From positions 1 to 6,072 of the forward strand of contig DPSB01000456.1 in the NCBI GenBank assembly GCA_003537495.1: DNA of 6,072 nt, written 5' to 3'. Positions 5,337 through 6,072 of this stretch are shown here, one piece after another; position 1 is the stretch's first letter; every line of letters starts with the position of its first letter. The position numbers and the translations under genes are program-made. The stretch is from Cytophagales bacterium (GTDB taxonomy: Bacteria > Bacteroidota > Bacteroidia > Cytophagales > Cyclobacteriaceae). The notes beneath the pieces are model-generated. The model was given only the letters and a program-made list of their open reading frames with translations, ran no database searches and was not told the DNA's origin.

Positions 5337-6072
5337 TTAGTTAGCCGAACCGGTGATATACTCAATGTTTATAATGGTTTGATTGTAGTTATTTACCGTG
5401 TCTATATAAAGGAGTTTACTCTGCACGGCCTGTGAAGTGTTTTGAATAAACTCAACATATCCGATTTCGCCCTTACTATAAGCAAATGCGGCAATACTCA
5501 ATAGTTCATCGGCCTGCTGTAAACCACTGGTTTCAAAATACAGTAAAGTGTACTGTAACTTTTGTAGTTGTTGCAATTGCTGGTTGTAGGTCGACTTTAG
5601 AATATTGCTCGTGTTTTGAAGTTCAGCGTAGGACTTTTCATTATTAATTTTTGCGGCCTGAATACGACCTTGTTGCCCATTAAAGAAAAGTGGAATAGCT
5701 AAACCAACTTCAAATCCGCCACTGCGTGTACCTGGAAAGTAGGAACGTGTAATGTCAGCAGGGTTGTAGGCAGAGAGCAGTGCCTGGCGATTAAACCCAA
5801 CTGTAAGATCAGGCATAAACTTGTTCTTCTCTAATTTTAGTTGTGAGGCTGTTACACTGGTTTTTTGACGGTGAAAATTGAGTAGCGGATTCTGAGCTAT
5901 GGCAGAAGTATCGGGTAAAAGATCAAGAGTAAGTTTTGGTAAACCCGTATCTTGGGGAATAATGACTTCGTTTGTGTTCAGAAGCTTTTGTAATTCCTGC
6001 TGGTAGATGTGTAAGTCTACTTCTGCCTGTTGCTTTAGTAATTGCACTTCTTTCGAGCGGTTGATAGCTGAA
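5337..6072 (-). CDS. TolC/CzcC-like outer-membrane efflux domain, 5' end outside window
   Basis: The frame is open to the right edge (244 residues visible), and the GTG at 6047 is internal: upstream codons read S-A-I-N-R-S-K-E without interruption. The visible part is the second TolC repeat. It has a Gln/Leu coiled-coil region, then NPLLNFHRQKTSVTASQLKLEKNKFMPDLTVGF, the beta-strand GGFEVGLAIPLFFNGQQGRIQAA, a long helix, and the end motif FAYSKGEIGYVEFIQ followed by YNQTIINIEYITG. This ending is typical of TolC domains that Bacteroidota often fuse to the C-terminus of CusA/CzcA RND permeases of roughly 1,450 residues; a separate CzcC-type protein is the alternative. Its role is the trans-periplasmic and outer-membrane exit duct for metal ions. 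It is the most upstream gene visible in the operon. The stop is TAA. Confidence 0.85.
   Translation of the reverse strand, partial: SAINRSKEVQLLKQQAEVDLHIYQQELQKLLNTNEVIIPQDTGLPKLTLDLLPDTSAIAQNPLLNFHRQKTSVTASQLKLEKNKFMPDLTVGFNRQALLSAYNPADITRSYFPGTRSGGFEVGLAIPLFFNGQQGRIQAAKINNEKSYAELQNTSNILKSTYNQQLQQLQKLQYTLLYFETSGLQQADELLSIAAFAYSKGEIGYVEFIQNTSQAVQSKLLYIDTVNNYNQTIINIEYITGSAN

Noticed and set aside
5319..5347. Direct repeat GTTAGCCG (5319-5326 and 5340-5347) around the TolC stop
   Set aside because: It is only 8 bp, partly coding, and one pair within a 35-bp intra-operon gap; no evidence for an attachment or regulatory site.
1..6072. CRISPR arrays, tRNA/rRNA genes, insertion-sequence ends
   Set aside because: No spaced long repeats, cloverleaf or rRNA-like segments, transposase motifs or terminal inverted repeats with target duplications were seen.

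Overview
The window looks like a chromosomal or accessory segment of a Bacteroidota bacterium. This rests on the AT-rich intergenic DNA, start codons without convincing Shine-Dalgarno sequences, two lipoprotein signal peptides ending in S-C/S-A-C, a FISUMP (Fib_succ_major) lipoprotein, and an efflux operon in the order seen in that phylum. The genus cannot be read from the sequence.

The right three quarters (about 1470-6072) is a minus-strand heavy-metal efflux operon that enters from beyond the right edge. In transcription order it holds a TolC-like outer-membrane domain (5' end outside the window, possibly the tail of a fused CzcA-TolC permease), a CusB/CzcB-type lipoprotein adaptor, a His-rich membrane protein of RcnA/NicO type, and a Zn/Cd/Pb-type P1B ATPase. 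The gaps are 35, 41 and 14 bp, so co-transcription is likely. The inferred joint role is two-stage detoxification: the ATPase and perhaps the RcnA-like protein move metal out of the cytoplasm, and the RND-adaptor-TolC assembly moves it across the outer membrane.

The main anomaly is that the ATPase is cut by one in-frame TGA (minus strand, 2162-2160), directly followed by ATG, inside the nucleotide-binding domain. Reading through this codon gives a 661-residue ATPase with every expected motif and no indel. It is therefore either a very recent nonsense mutation, a sequence error, or a gene expressed as two pieces by stop-restart.

The left quarter (1-1453) is unrelated to metal efflux. It has the tail of an unrecognised plus-strand reading frame, a small minus-strand helix-turn-helix protein whose stop abuts that frame's stop, and a plus-strand FISUMP lipoprotein. 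A 10-bp hairpin with a T-tract, terminator-like on the plus strand, lies inside the HTH gene. The 272-bp divergent intergenic region (483-754) is rich in operator-like structure: a 10-bp tandem repeat, three AGTTGAAA boxes at exact 11-bp spacing, a perfect 11-bp inverted repeat and a GTAAACTTTAC palindrome.
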